A DNA stretch of 64,000 nucleotides from Pyrinomonadaceae bacterium (GCA_014380365.1 JACMJZ010000021.1:57195-121194); one strand, 5' to 3'; shown: positions 8,757-18,339, counted from the first letter of the stretch. Made by a program: numbers and translations. Notes: a model not told the origin generated them from the letters alone.

Positions 8757-11700
8757 GTGTCAACAAGTACGATAAATATCAGAGAACAACTGGCAGGCCT
8801 TTCTCCGGCCAAGCGGGCGCTCATCGAAATGAAGCTGCTGAAAAAGAATGCAGCCGCCAGCAAGCCGGAGGACAGAATTTTACGTCGGCCAGAGGGCGTG
8901 CCTGTGCCGCTCTCCTATTACCAGCAGGGCCTCTGGGTGTTGAGTCAACTAATGCCCGACACACCGCTCTACCATGTCCCTAAAGCGGTCAGGCTTAGCG
9001 GCAAGCTCGACGTCTCCGCGTTGCAACGGACGATCGATTTCATAGTGAATCGCCACGAAGCGCTCCGAACCAGCTTCACGGTTGCGGACGGGGTCCCTCT
9101 CCAAGTTGTTAACGAGATTCGCACGCTCGAGATGCTGCTAATTGACCTCAGTCATCTCGGCGAAACTGAACGTGAGACGGAAGCTCACCGAAGGCTTGGG
9201 CAGGAAGCCCGCCGGACGTTTGATCTTTCAAGCGGACCGATGATCAGGGCCGCTCTGCTCCGCCTGCAAGACGATGAACACATTCTGCTGTTGACGATGC
9301 ATCACATCGTCACTGACGGTTGGTCCGTTGGGCTGCTTCAGCGCGAGCTGATGGCGCTCTATGAAGCATTCGCCAACGACAAGCCTTCGCCCTTAGCTGA
9401 GTTGCCAGTCCAGTACCCCGACTTTGCGTGTTGGCAACGAGAATGGTTTCAGGGCGACGTGTACCAGTCTCAGCTCAGGTATTGGAAGGAACGGTTTAAG
9501 ACCCTGCCCCCTGTGCTTGAATTACCGACCGATCACCCGCGGCCATTGATACAGGCGCATACCACTTTTCGTGGCACAAAGCGCAAGCTGAAGTTATCCC
9601 GCGAGCTCACCCGCCAGTTGAGGGAAGTATGCCAGAAAGAAGGGGCCACCCTCTTCATGGTTTTGTTGGCGGCGTATCAGGTTTTGCTTCATCGTTACAC
9701 GGGCGAAGAAGATATCGTCGTTGGGTCGCCGATCGCGGGACGTTGCATGGAGGAAACCGAGAATCTGATAGGCCTCTTTGTTAACGCGCTCGCTCTGCGC
9801 ACCGACCTTTCCGGCGATCCTACCTTTCGCGAGTTGCTTGCACGCGTGAAGGAAGTGGCGTTGGGAGGCTATGTGCATCAGGACATGCCTTTCGAGATGC
9901 TGGTGAAGGAGCTACAGCCCGATCGGGCCCTAACGCATAACCCGCTGTTCCAGGTCATGTTCGTACTCCAAAGCGAACCAATGGTTACGGTGGAGTTACC
10001 CGGCCTGACCATCAGCCACGTCCAAGTCGAAAACATCGTCGCGAATTTCGACCTGACCCTCGACGCGGTGGAACGCGACGGTCAGCTCGAGTGTGAATTC
10101 GAGAGCAACGCCGACCTGTTTGACGAAGAAACGATCATGCGCCTGCTTGGTCATTTCGAGACTTTGCTGGAAGCAATTGTTGCGAACCCGGCGCAGAAGC
10201 TTTCTGACCTACCTCTGATGACTCAGACAGAGGAAAGCCAACTCCTGATCGAATGGAATAACACCGCAACCGACTATCCTCGCGAGGCATGCGTGAACGA
10301 ACTCTTTGCCGATCAGGTAGCCAGGACACCTGATGAGATCGCGGTGGAATACGGCAATGATCACTTGACGTTTCAGGAGCTCAACCGTCGCGCCAATCAA
10401 CTGGCGCACTATCTGCTGAAGCTGGGCGTTGGACCGGATGTTCCGGTTGGCGTACGAATGGAGCGCTCGCTGGACATGATGGTGGCGCTCGTAGGCATCG
10501 TTAAGGCAGGTGGCGCATATCTCCCGCTTGATCTTTCGTATCCGGAATCTCGCATTGCCTTCATGTTAGCCGATGCCCAGGCACCCGTGTTGCTTACACA
10601 AAAAGGGTTGATGGATAATCTCCCTGAAAATGGCGCTCAGGTCTTTTGTTTGGACGAGCGTCGGGAAATCCTGGCCGAAGAAAGCGAGGAGAATCCTGCC
10701 AATGTCGCCGGTCCGGACAACCTGATCTACATTATTTACACGTCCGGCTCTACGGGTGTACCTAAAGGAGTTTCGATACCGCACCGAGCGGTGACAAGGC
10801 TTGTACTCAACACAGACTACGTCCAGCTAAGGCCTTCGGATCGCATTGCGCAAGTCTCAAATGCTTCATTCGATGCGGCAACATTTGAGATCTGGGGGGC
10901 TTTTCTCACGGGGGCGAGGCTGGTCGGAATCGACAAAGATTTGGCGTTGTCACCGAAACGATTTGCCGCTGAGCTGCGAAAGAAGCAAATCTCAATGATG
11001 TTTCTGACCACGGCCCTCTTTAACCAAATTGCGAAGGATGTTCCCGATGCGTTCAGCTCGCTACGGCAGTTGATGTTTGGCGGTGAGGCGGTAGACCCGC
11101 GGTGGGTCAGGGAGGTTCTGGCCAAGGGTGCGCCCGAACGGCTGCTTCACGTTTATGGCCCAACCGAGACTACAACCTTTGCCACGTGGCAACTGGTGGA
11201 AAGTGTAGCTCCGGCTGCTGTAACGATCCCCATTGGCAGGCCGATAGCCAACACCCGGACCTACATCCTGAATCGGCACCTGAAACCTGTACCTGTTGGC
11301 GTAAAGGGCGAGCTGTTCATCGGTGGGGACGGCCTCGCCCGCGAGTATCTAAATCGAGCGGAACTGACGAAGGAGAAGTTCATTGCCGATCCCTTCAACC
11401 GCGGTTCCTACATCTATAGAACGGGAGACATAGCCCGTTATCTTCCCAATGGGGCCATCGAGTTTGTCGGGCGTGTGGACCATCAAGTCAAGATCCGTGG
11501 TTTCCGAATCGAACTGGGAGAGATTGAGTCGGCGTTGTCAGAGAACGCTGGCGTCCAGGAAGCGGTAGTGACTGCTCATGATTGGTCGGGCGACAGGCGA
11601 TTGGTCGCCTACGTCGTTTCTGCCGTCCAATCATCACCGACAACGGCTGAGTTAAGGAACTTTTTGCAACAGAAGCTGCCTGACTACATGGTTCCTTCGG

Positions 11701-12878
11701 CGTTTGTAATGCTTGAAAGATTTCCCTTGACGCCGAACGGAAAGGTAAACCGGGAGGCTTTGCCTGCGCCTGAGTCGTCCAGAACGGAGTTGGAGAAGAC
11801 GTTTGCCCCTCCGCAAGACGAATTGGAGCTGAAGCTCGCGAGGATCTGGGAAAAGGTGCTCGCCGTGGGACCGATTGGGATAGATGAAAACTTCTTCGAG
11901 TTGGGCGGCCACTCTCTTTTGGCAGTCCGCTTGTTTGCCCAACTGGAAAAATCATTTGGCAAGAATCTACCGCTAGCAACGTTGTTTCAAGCGCCGACGG
12001 TGAGGCTGCTGGCCCAAGTGCTGCGGAAGGAGCGATGGTCAGCTTCATGGTCGTCGCTGGTGGTGCTGCAGAATGCCGGCACGCGAAGACCGTTCTTCTG
12101 TGTGCATGCTGCCGGGGGCAATGTGCTCGAGTATCACGCTTTGGCGCGGCTGGTAGGACCCGATCAACCGTTCTACGGATTGCAGGCGCAGGGCCTCGAC
12201 GGAAATCAGGCGCCGCACACGACGATCAAAGACATGGCGGCCCACTACATCAAGGAGATGCGCGACGTACAGCCGGAAGGTCCTTATCTGCTCGGAGGCA
12301 GATCGTCAGGCGGCACAGTGGCATTCGAAATGGCCTGTCAGCTTGCCGCCGTCGGCGAACAGGTGGACCTCCTGGCGTTACTCGATACCTATCCGGCTGG
12401 TTACTTCAAGCTCTTGCCAAACTCCGGATCACGCCTGCAACGCCTGGCTCGAATTGCGCGGACCATTCAATCCCATCGAGAGAACTTGCAGCAGCTGACT
12501 CTCGGCTCAAAGCTCGGATACATCGCAAGCAAACTTAAGTACGCGCCGGCGAAAACAAAACACAAAGTCTACGGCCGCGCCTACAAGCTCTACGAACGTT
12601 TTGGCCGGCCGCTGCCTCGGGTTCTACGGAACATCGAGGAACTTACCTTCGCCGCCGTTAAAGACTATGTGCCTCAAGTCTATTCCGGACGGGCCACTCT
12701 GTTTCTGGCGGGCGGTGATCTTACCGCCGCTTACGATGTCGAAGAAGGTTGGCAGGATCTGATTGGCGGCGGTCTGGAGAAGGTGGCGATCTCAGGTAAT
12801 CATCTGGACATAGTCAAAGAACCGCACGTTCGCGTACTGGCTGAGAAGCTTAGGGCCGCACTCGATCGAGCACAGTAG
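8757..12878 (+). CDS. NRPS, domains C-A-T-TE (chain release module)
   Basis: The 1373-residue terminal module starts at GTG with GAGGCGG upstream, 23 bases after the preceding NRPS. Domains in order: condensation (HHIVTDGW, 182-189), adenylation (YTSGSTGVPKG near 661, FDAATFEIW, VYGPTETTT), carrier (LGGHSLLA, Ser1053) and an alpha/beta-hydrolase thioesterase. The thioesterase has the elbow GRSSG (Ser1183), Asp1210 in LLDTYPAG and His1349 in GNHLDIV, so the catalytic triad looks intact. It should release the peptide by hydrolysis or cyclisation. The manually derived code D-A-F-F-M-G-V-T-F-K resembles codes for branched hydrophobic residues such as Ile or Val; this is tentative. After it comes a 164-base gap before the tailoring genes. 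Confidence 0.92.
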   Translation: MSTSTINIREQLAGLSPAKRALIEMKLLKKNAAASKPEDRILRRPEGVPVPLSYYQQGLWVLSQLMPDTPLYHVPKAVRLSGKLDVSALQRTIDFIVNRHEALRTSFTVADGVPLQVVNEIRTLEMLLIDLSHLGETERETEAHRRLGQEARRTFDLSSGPMIRAALLRLQDDEHILLLTMHHIVTDGWSVGLLQRELMALYEAFANDKPSPLAELPVQYPDFACWQREWFQGDVYQSQLRYWKERFKTLPPVLELPTDHPRPLIQAHTTFRGTKRKLKLSRELTRQLREVCQKEGATLFMVLLAAYQVLLHRYTGEEDIVVGSPIAGRCMEETENLIGLFVNALALRTDLSGDPTFRELLARVKEVALGGYVHQDMPFEMLVKELQPDRALTHNPLFQVMFVLQSEPMVTVELPGLTISHVQVENIVANFDLTLDAVERDGQLECEFESNADLFDEETIMRLLGHFETLLEAIVANPAQKLSDLPLMTQTEESQLLIEWNNTATDYPREACVNELFADQVARTPDEIAVEYGNDHLTFQELNRRANQLAHYLLKLGVGPDVPVGVRMERSLDMMVALVGIVKAGGAYLPLDLSYPESRIAFMLADAQAPVLLTQKGLMDNLPENGAQVFCLDERREILAEESEENPANVAGPDNLIYIIYTSGSTGVPKGVSIPHRAVTRLVLNTDYVQLRPSDRIAQVSNASFDAATFEIWGAFLTGARLVGIDKDLALSPKRFAAELRKKQISMMFLTTALFNQIAKDVPDAFSSLRQLMFGGEAVDPRWVREVLAKGAPERLLHVYGPTETTTFATWQLVESVAPAAVTIPIGRPIANTRTYILNRHLKPVPVGVKGELFIGGDGLAREYLNRAELTKEKFIADPFNRGSYIYRTGDIARYLPNGAIEFVGRVDHQVKIRGFRIELGEIESALSENAGVQEAVVTAHDWSGDRRLVAYVVSAVQSSPTTAELRNFLQQKLPDYMVPSAFVMLERFPLTPNGKVNREALPAPESSRTELEKTFAPPQDELELKLARIWEKVLAVGPIGIDENFFELGGHSLLAVRLFAQLEKSFGKNLPLATLFQAPTVRLLAQVLRKERWSASWSSLVVLQNAGTRRPFFCVHAAGGNVLEYHALARLVGPDQPFYGLQAQGLDGNQAPHTTIKDMAAHYIKEMRDVQPEGPYLLGGRSSGGTVAFEMACQLAAVGEQVDLLALLDTYPAGYFKLLPNSGSRLQRLARIARTIQSHRENLQQLTLGSKLGYIASKLKYAPAKTKHKVYGRAYKLYERFGRPLPRVLRNIEELTFAAVKDYVPQVYSGRATLFLAGGDLTAAYDVEEGWQDLIGGGLEKVAISGNHLDIVKEPHVRVLAEKLRAALDRAQ

Positions 12879-12972
12879 GACAGACACTTCATGAGCCTGC
12901 GGAGCAGGCGCAAGCATAAAGCCAGAATTGCGTCCACTTCAACCACAAGAAGGACTTCGTTTCAGCTAATCT

Positions 12973-12990
12973 CTTGCCGTTTCTGGCAAG
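12973..12990 (+). terminator. possible weak hairpin terminator after the NRPS genes
   Basis: CTTGCC and GGCAAG form a 6-bp stem with a 6-base loop, followed 7 bases later by a short T-run. It lies in the 164-base gap between the releasing synthetase and the dioxygenase gene. It could end or attenuate the NRPS transcript, leaving the dioxygenase, A-T and transferase as a second unit. The T-run is short, so this is weak evidence. Confidence 0.25.
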
Positions 12991-13042
12991 TGACGACTTT
13001 TAAGGGTTTTCTATCCATAACAGGAAATACAGCACCCAGCAT

Positions 13043-14104
13043 ATGAGCAATTATCCATCCCAACAATCGGCAGACGACTACGTCGGCCTGCGACGACAGA
13101 TCAGCCTGAGCTATCTGCGACCTGACAGCCCTTTGCCCCTGGTGGTCAGGCCTGCGGTTCAAAACCTCAGTCTGGTTGAGTGGGCCGCCGCTAATGCGGC
13201 CTTCATTGAGAGCTACCTGATTCGAAACGGAGCTATCCTTTTCCGCGACTTCGGTCTTTCGGAAGCCGCCGAGTTTGAAGAATTGATCGAGGCAGTCTCG
13301 GGCCCTCTGCTGGAATACTCCTATCGCTCGACCCCGCGCACGGTAGTGAGCGGAAAGATCTATTCATCCACCGAGTATCCCGCGCACCAGTCGATACCGC
13401 TACACAACGAGAATTCCTACTCGCTGAGTTGGCCCAGAAAGATTTGGTTCTTCTCTATCCAGGTTGCGGAGGAGGGTGGAGAAACACCAATCGCGGATAG
13501 CCGCAAAATCTATAACGCGATCCCGAAGGAGATTCGCGAATGTTTCGAGCGCAAAGGCCTGATGTATGCGCGCAACTACGGAACCGGTCTGGATCTTCCC
13601 TGGCAAGACGTTTTTCAAACTTCGAGTCGAGCGGTGGTCGAGAACTACTGCCGCCAGTCTCGGATGGAATTCGAATGGATTGGAGAAGACCAACTACGGA
13701 CACGGCAGCGTTGCCAGGTGGTCGAGCGTCATCCGGTTACCGGCGAGATGGTCTGGTTTAATCAGGCGCATCTTTTCCACGTTTCCCGTTTGCCGGCCGA
13801 AGTTCGCGATTGGCTCTTGTCTGCATTTGGCGAAGAGAGCCTGCCCCGCAACGTTTACTTTGCTGATGGCTCGTCCATTGATTCCGCGATGATCGACGAA
13901 ATATCGAGTGCGTGTGAAGCGCAGTCGGTAGTTTTTCCATGGCAAGCGGGTGACGTTATGCTGCTGGATAACATGCTTGCGGCCCACGGACGAAAGCCAT
14001 TTGCCGGGAAGCGCAAAGTGGTGGTGGGGATGGCTGAATCGTATCAATCAAATCGAAATGAGCAACCTTGTGCTCTGCAACCCGAAACGCTGAGCACCAT
14101 CTGA
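13043..14104 (+). CDS. TauD/TfdA-family Fe(II)/2-oxoglutarate dioxygenase (NRPS tailoring)
   Basis: The 353-residue protein has the 2-His-1-carboxylate iron site of clavaminate synthase-like enzymes: LHNENSYS gives His121 and Glu123, and LAAHGRKPF gives His315 with a following Arg region for 2-oxoglutarate. A carboxylate is present, not the Gly/Ala of nonheme halogenases, so hydroxylation or desaturation is expected. The HxE spacing is that of amino-acid beta-hydroxylases such as AsnO and SyrP. The gene stops 8 bases before the A-T gene, which has an Asn-like code, so it may hydroxylate Asn either free or bound to that carrier. The substrate is inferred from context only. Confidence 0.85.
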   Translation: MSNYPSQQSADDYVGLRRQISLSYLRPDSPLPLVVRPAVQNLSLVEWAAANAAFIESYLIRNGAILFRDFGLSEAAEFEELIEAVSGPLLEYSYRSTPRTVVSGKIYSSTEYPAHQSIPLHNENSYSLSWPRKIWFFSIQVAEEGGETPIADSRKIYNAIPKEIRECFERKGLMYARNYGTGLDLPWQDVFQTSSRAVVENYCRQSRMEFEWIGEDQLRTRQRCQVVERHPVTGEMVWFNQAHLFHVSRLPAEVRDWLLSAFGEESLPRNVYFADGSSIDSAMIDEISSACEAQSVVFPWQAGDVMLLDNMLAAHGRKPFAGKRKVVVGMAESYQSNRNEQPCALQPETLSTI

Positions 14105-14112
14105 CAAACAAT

Positions 14113-15978
14113 ATGGCTACCCTGGTCCAGAATCTACTCAGAGTTGGATACGCTGCCCCCGCCCGTCTTTCTGAGCGAGAGCAGTTCCTGGCAAGTTTCA
14201 ACAACACTGCCCGTACCTATCCTCGTGACAAGTGCGTTCATGAACTGTTTGAAAAACAGGTGGAACGCAGCCCGGAAGCGATTGCCGTCGTCTCCAAAGA
14301 CACGCAGCTCACTTACGCCGAGTTGAATGCTCGCGCCAACCAGTTGGCCCGTTTCCTTAAGCGCTTTGGTGTCGGACCCGACTCCCTCGTGGGACTCTGC
14401 GTCGAGCGATCGCCGGAGATGATGGTGGGGATTCTTGGCATTTTGAAAGCGGGCGCCGGATACGTGCCGCTCGATCCAACATATCCGCATGAACGCTTGT
14501 CGTTCATGATGCAGGATGCAAACATCTTCGTGTTGCTGACTCAGTCGCATCTGGTCGACTCGCTTCCACCCCACAGCGGCCCCAGGCTTTCATTGGATTC
14601 CGATTGGGACATCATCGCGAAGGAGCGGAAGGAAAACACCCCCAGCCGCGCGACTCCCGAGAATCTGTCCTACGTCATTTACACTTCCGGATCCACAGGC
14701 AAGCCGAAGGGCGTAATGATTTCGCACCGCGGCCTGGTTAACTACTTGAGTTGGTGCACGGAAGCCTATGAAGTGGCGAAGGGCTGCGGCGCGCCGGTTC
14801 ATTCGTCAATCTCATTCGATCTCACGATCACCAGTCTCTTCTCGCCCCTGATGGTTGGTCGAAGCGTGTTCCTCGTGGCCGATGGCATTGAGAACCTGGT
14901 CGAAGCATTACTTGCCCGCGACAACTACAGCCTGGTGAAGATTACTCCGGCACATCTGCGAGCGCTCGCCGAGTTGATGCCCGAGGATGAAGTAGCCGGA
15001 CGCGTGCGAGCGCTGATCATCGGAGGTGAAGCTCTAAACATGGAGAGCCTTGCCTTCTGGCGAACTCACGCCGCCTCTACCAGGCTCATAAATGAATATG
15101 GCCCGACGGAAACTGTGGTGGGTTGCAGCGTGTATGAAGTTGCGGCGGATGACCCCGTCGCCGGACCCGTACCCATCGGACGCCCCGTAGGAAACACGCA
15201 GCTCCATGTGCTCAACGAAAGATTAGAGCCGGTGGAAAAAGGTGTGACGGGTGAACTCTACATCGGCGGCGATGGAGTCGCGCTGGGCTACCTGCGCCGC
15301 AGGGAACTGACCGACGAACGATTCATTCCGGATCCGCACAGTAAGAATGGCCACTCTCGACTCTATCGCACCGGAGACCTCGCACGGTTCAATGATGCCG
15401 GCATTCTGGAGTACCTGGGACGAATCGACAGTCAAGTGAAGATTAAAGGTTTTCGTATCGAGTTGGGTGAGGTGGAAACCATTCTCAACCAGCATCCGGG
15501 AGTGCGCGAATGTGCAGTGCTGGCATCTGAGGATGCCACCGGGGAGAAACGTCTGATTGCTTACGTCGTTCGCGACCCTCAACATCGAGGCGAGATGGAC
15601 GAACTTCGTAAGTTCATGAAGGCAAAAGTTCCTGATTACATGGTGCCCACGTCCTTTGTTAATTTGGAATCCTTGCCACTGACGAAGAATGGAAAAGTAG
15701 ACCGTCAGGCCTTGCCGGCGCCGGAACGCAAGACCAACGGTTGCACCCAGAAGTGTCCCTCGAAACACACCGCCGCCGAGCAAACTCTGATGAAGATTTG
15801 GGCTGACGTGTTGAAGCTGGATCACGTGGGGGTCGATGATAACTTCTTCGATCTGGGCGGTGATTCGATCCTTGGCACATTAATCCTGGCCCGGGCGGCC
15901 CAGGCTGGGGTAAGGATTTCTCCACGCCAGCTCTTCCAGCATCAGACAATCTCCGCACTCTCCGATGCCATTGGCTAA
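14113..15978 (+). CDS. stand-alone NRPS A-T didomain, Asn-like specificity code
   Basis: This 621-residue protein has one adenylation domain (YTSGSTGKPKG near 191, FDLTITSLF with Asp236, NEYGPTET) and one carrier domain (LGGDSILG, Ser585), with no condensation domain. Aligning by hand to GrsA gives D-L-T-K-I-G-E-V-G-K, one residue from the well-known asparagine code DLTKLGEVGK. It should load Asn onto its own carrier. Because it cannot form peptide bonds itself, it probably acts in trans with the A-less module of the first NRPS, as SyrB1 does in syringomycin assembly. The ATG at 14113 is chosen over an in-frame TTG at 14068, which would overlap the dioxygenase gene and lacks family similarity. 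Confidence 0.9.
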   Translation: MATLVQNLLRVGYAAPARLSEREQFLASFNNTARTYPRDKCVHELFEKQVERSPEAIAVVSKDTQLTYAELNARANQLARFLKRFGVGPDSLVGLCVERSPEMMVGILGILKAGAGYVPLDPTYPHERLSFMMQDANIFVLLTQSHLVDSLPPHSGPRLSLDSDWDIIAKERKENTPSRATPENLSYVIYTSGSTGKPKGVMISHRGLVNYLSWCTEAYEVAKGCGAPVHSSISFDLTITSLFSPLMVGRSVFLVADGIENLVEALLARDNYSLVKITPAHLRALAELMPEDEVAGRVRALIIGGEALNMESLAFWRTHAASTRLINEYGPTETVVGCSVYEVAADDPVAGPVPIGRPVGNTQLHVLNERLEPVEKGVTGELYIGGDGVALGYLRRRELTDERFIPDPHSKNGHSRLYRTGDLARFNDAGILEYLGRIDSQVKIKGFRIELGEVETILNQHPGVRECAVLASEDATGEKRLIAYVVRDPQHRGEMDELRKFMKAKVPDYMVPTSFVNLESLPLTKNGKVDRQALPAPERKTNGCTQKCPSKHTAAEQTLMKIWADVLKLDHVGVDDNFFDLGGDSILGTLILARAAQAGVRISPRQLFQHQTISALSDAIG

Positions 15979-16002
15979 TGCTCTCAGGGGAAGGGGACCG
16001 AC

Positions 16003-16030
16003 GTAGGGGCACGGCATGCCGTGCCCCTAC
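16003..16030. repeat. perfect 28-bp palindrome
   Basis: GTAGGGGCACGGCA is followed directly by its exact reverse complement. It lies between the A-T gene and the phosphopantetheinyl transferase gene. As RNA it would form a 14-bp hairpin, but no T-run follows on either strand, so it is a REP-like element more than a canonical terminator. Confidence 0.8.
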
Positions 16031-16096
16031 CCATGAAACAATCATCGATAACCAGCCCCTTGGCCTCGTTAACCGGAAGGCCCGATAATTCTTACC

Positions 16097-16876
16097 TTGA
16101 GTGATCATTCAGTCGCAGACTCCGTCCACGGCACTTTGGTAGATCTTGGGGATCTGCCAGGGCTTGATCTGGCTTTGGGCGCTGACGAAGTGCACCTGTG
16201 GCACGCATCTCTCGATTCGTTCTCTGCCGAAAGCCTGGAACATCTTTTATCCGAAGACGAAGTTATCCGTGCCCGGCGGTTTCACTTCGCCAAAGACAGG
16301 AACCATTTCACCGTTGCCCGTGCTTTACTCAGAAAACTCCTGACCGCTTATCTGAAAGAGAATCGGGAGCCGCTGCAGCTGTTGTATGGAGAAATGGGGA
16401 AGCCGTTCCTGGCTGAGACGGGCGCGCCTCCGATCAGTTTTAACCTGGCCCATTCCGGCGGCCGGGCAATCTACGCTTTCTCAAAGGATCGCGAGTTGGG
16501 GGTTGATCTCGAATTTGTCCGGGAAGAACTGGCGGGTGACGATATTGCAAAGCGTTTTTTCTCGGAGCGCGAAATCAACACGCTGCAAACCGTTCCTGCT
16601 GAACTAAGAAAGCAAGCGTTCTTCAATTGCTGGACGCGCAAAGAGGCGTACATCAAAGCGCGCGGAGAAGGCTTGTCGATGCCGCTTGATAGCTTTGATG
16701 TTTCGCTCGCGCCTGAGGAGACGGCTGCTTTGCTGCAGAACCATACCGACGAGGGAGAAGTCGGCCGCTGGGAGATGCGCTCAATTCCGGTCGCGCCGGG
16801 GTTCGTCGCAGCCCTGGTGGTTGAGGGGCATGACTGGCAGCTGAAGACCTTTCGGTTAGAAACAGGCACCAAGTAG
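16097..16876 (+). CDS. 4'-phosphopantetheinyl transferase, Sfp/HetI type
   Basis: The 259-residue product has the Sfp-family signatures LGVDLEFV (Asp137, Glu139, magnesium binding) and FNCWTRKEAYIKARG (Trp179 to Lys/Glu182-183), with the usual two-domain length. It moves the phosphopantetheine arm of CoA onto the carrier serines; the partners here are the five carrier domains encoded at 1492-15978. The TTG start is preferred because it is the first in-frame start after a stop and gives a family-sized protein; there is no strong Shine-Dalgarno. The stop codon lies within the palindromic element at 16874-16945. It closes the NRPS cluster. Confidence 0.92.
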   Translation: MSDHSVADSVHGTLVDLGDLPGLDLALGADEVHLWHASLDSFSAESLEHLLSEDEVIRARRFHFAKDRNHFTVARALLRKLLTAYLKENREPLQLLYGEMGKPFLAETGAPPISFNLAHSGGRAIYAFSKDRELGVDLEFVREELAGDDIAKRFFSEREINTLQTVPAELRKQAFFNCWTRKEAYIKARGEGLSMPLDSFDVSLAPEETAALLQNHTDEGEVGRWEMRSIPVAPGFVAALVVEGHDWQLKTFRLETGTK

Positions 16877-16945
16877 GACGGGCATTCCTGCCTGTCTAAT
16901 TCGCGCTGGATTAACTTGAATGGACAGACAGGAATGTCTGTCCTA
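16874..16945. repeat. REPIN-like inverted repeat, family with a second copy at 40104-40169
   Basis: Two arms, each itself palindromic (GGGCATTCCTGCC and GACAGGAATGTC cores), face each other across about 30 bases. The same arrangement with nearly the same arms occurs at 40104-40169. The first arm supplies the stop codon of the phosphopantetheinyl transferase gene. This is the architecture of REP doublets. Confidence 0.75.
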
Positions 16946-17028
16946 CCAACGATATTGTTTTGAAAATTGTGCAGCGTCAGTTAGCATTGCCCGCAGAAAT
17001 CATCCTGACTCGATTCAACTAACGAACT

Positions 17029-18339
17029 ATGTGCACCGACAGAAGAGACTTCCTGCGGCTTTCTATGGGCTTAGCCGGCACGGCCCTGCTCAGCAACGCT
17101 ACGCCGGTGTTTGGCGCTCCGGACATTTCATACTGGGAAAGTGCGGAGGCGTTTCAACAACGCGAACTCCCCGATCCAATTCGCAAGCTCCGCAAGATGA
17201 CGGACGGCATTGTCCCCATCACTCTTGACGAGCGGCGGGCGCGAATTGAAAAGGCGCGGCGGTTGATGCGCGAGAATCGCATCAGCGCTATCTACCTCGA
17301 GCCCGGGTCGAGCATGTTTTACTTCACGGGCATGCGCTGGGGTTTGAGCGAGAGAATGTTTGGCCTCGTGATTCCGGCGCGCGGCGAACTCGCCTGGGTC
17401 TGTCCCAAGTTTGAAGAGGAACGAGCGCGCGAGTTGATCAAAATTGGCACCGACATACGCACCTGGGAAGAGGACGAAAGTCCTTACAAACGCGTGGCGG
17501 AGATTTTTCGCGATCGCGGTCTGCCCGGCATCCGCATTGGAATGGAAGAGCGCGTACGGTTTTTCCTGTTCGATGGAATTCGAAAGGAGGCGCCGAAGTT
17601 TCACTATGTCAGCGCCGACCCGATCACCGCTGGCTGTCGCATGTTTAAGTCACCAAAGGAACTCGCACTGATGCAGCGTGCGAATGACATCGCAATAGTT
17701 GCCTATCAAGCGACGCACGCAAGCATGCGCGAAGGTATGACGCAGGATGAGTTTTCCGGTAACTGCAGCGCGGCGTTTCGCGCGCTCGGGGTTAGCGGCG
17801 GTGTGTTTTGTAGCTTCGGCAAGTACACGGCGTTTCCGCACGGGAGCAGCACGCCGCAGAAGTTGCGAGAGGGCGATGTGGTCCTGATGGACGGCGGCTG
17901 TAGTGTTGATGGCTACCAGTCTGACATCACACGCACCTTTGTTTTTGGCAAGCCGACTCAAAGACAGAGGGATATCTGGAACCTCGAGCGCCGAGCGCAG
18001 GATGCAGGTTTTGCGGCGGCGAAGGTTGGCGCACCGTGTGAAGCTGTGGACGCGGCGGCCCGGAAGGTGATCACCGATGCGGGCTTTGGTCCGGATTACA
18101 AAGTGCCGGGTTTGCCGCATCGTACCGGACACGGCATCGGTCTCGACGGTCACGAATGGACAAACTTCGTGCGCGGCAACAAAACGCCGCTGCAACCAGG
18201 CATGTGTTTCAGTGACGAACCGACAGTAGTAATCTATGGTGAGTTTGGTATTCGCCTGGAAGACTGTCTTTACATGACGGCACAGGGTCCAAAGTTTTTC
18301 ACCAAGCAGAGTCCGTCAATTGAGGAACCGTTTGGCTGA
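17029..18339 (+). CDS. M24B metallopeptidase (Xaa-Pro aminopeptidase-like) with Tat signal
   Basis: The 436-residue protein begins with a twin-arginine signal (DRRDFLRLSMG plus a hydrophobic stretch ending near FGA), so it is probably exported folded. The pita-bread catalytic domain has all five dinuclear metal ligands in order: Asp288 (LMDGGCS), Asp299 (SDITRTF), His368 (RTGHGIG), Glu397 (DEPTV) and Glu411 (RLEDCLYM). The N-terminal creatinase-like domain (about 70-210) is typical of Xaa-Pro peptidases. It may hydrolyse proline-containing peptides in the periplasm. It follows the NRPS cluster by about 150 bases filled by a repeat, so a link to the peptide product is only possible. Confidence 0.88.
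   Translation: MCTDRRDFLRLSMGLAGTALLSNATPVFGAPDISYWESAEAFQQRELPDPIRKLRKMTDGIVPITLDERRARIEKARRLMRENRISAIYLEPGSSMFYFTGMRWGLSERMFGLVIPARGELAWVCPKFEEERARELIKIGTDIRTWEEDESPYKRVAEIFRDRGLPGIRIGMEERVRFFLFDGIRKEAPKFHYVSADPITAGCRMFKSPKELALMQRANDIAIVAYQATHASMREGMTQDEFSGNCSAAFRALGVSGGVFCSFGKYTAFPHGSSTPQKLREGDVVLMDGGCSVDGYQSDITRTFVFGKPTQRQRDIWNLERRAQDAGFAAAKVGAPCEAVDAAARKVITDAGFGPDYKVPGLPHRTGHGIGLDGHEWTNFVRGNKTPLQPGMCFSDEPTVVIYGEFGIRLEDCLYMTAQGPKFFTKQSPSIEEPFG

Noticed and set aside
13043..14104. Nonheme iron halogenase
   Set aside because: Halogenases replace the carboxylate with Gly or Ala; here HNE keeps Glu123.
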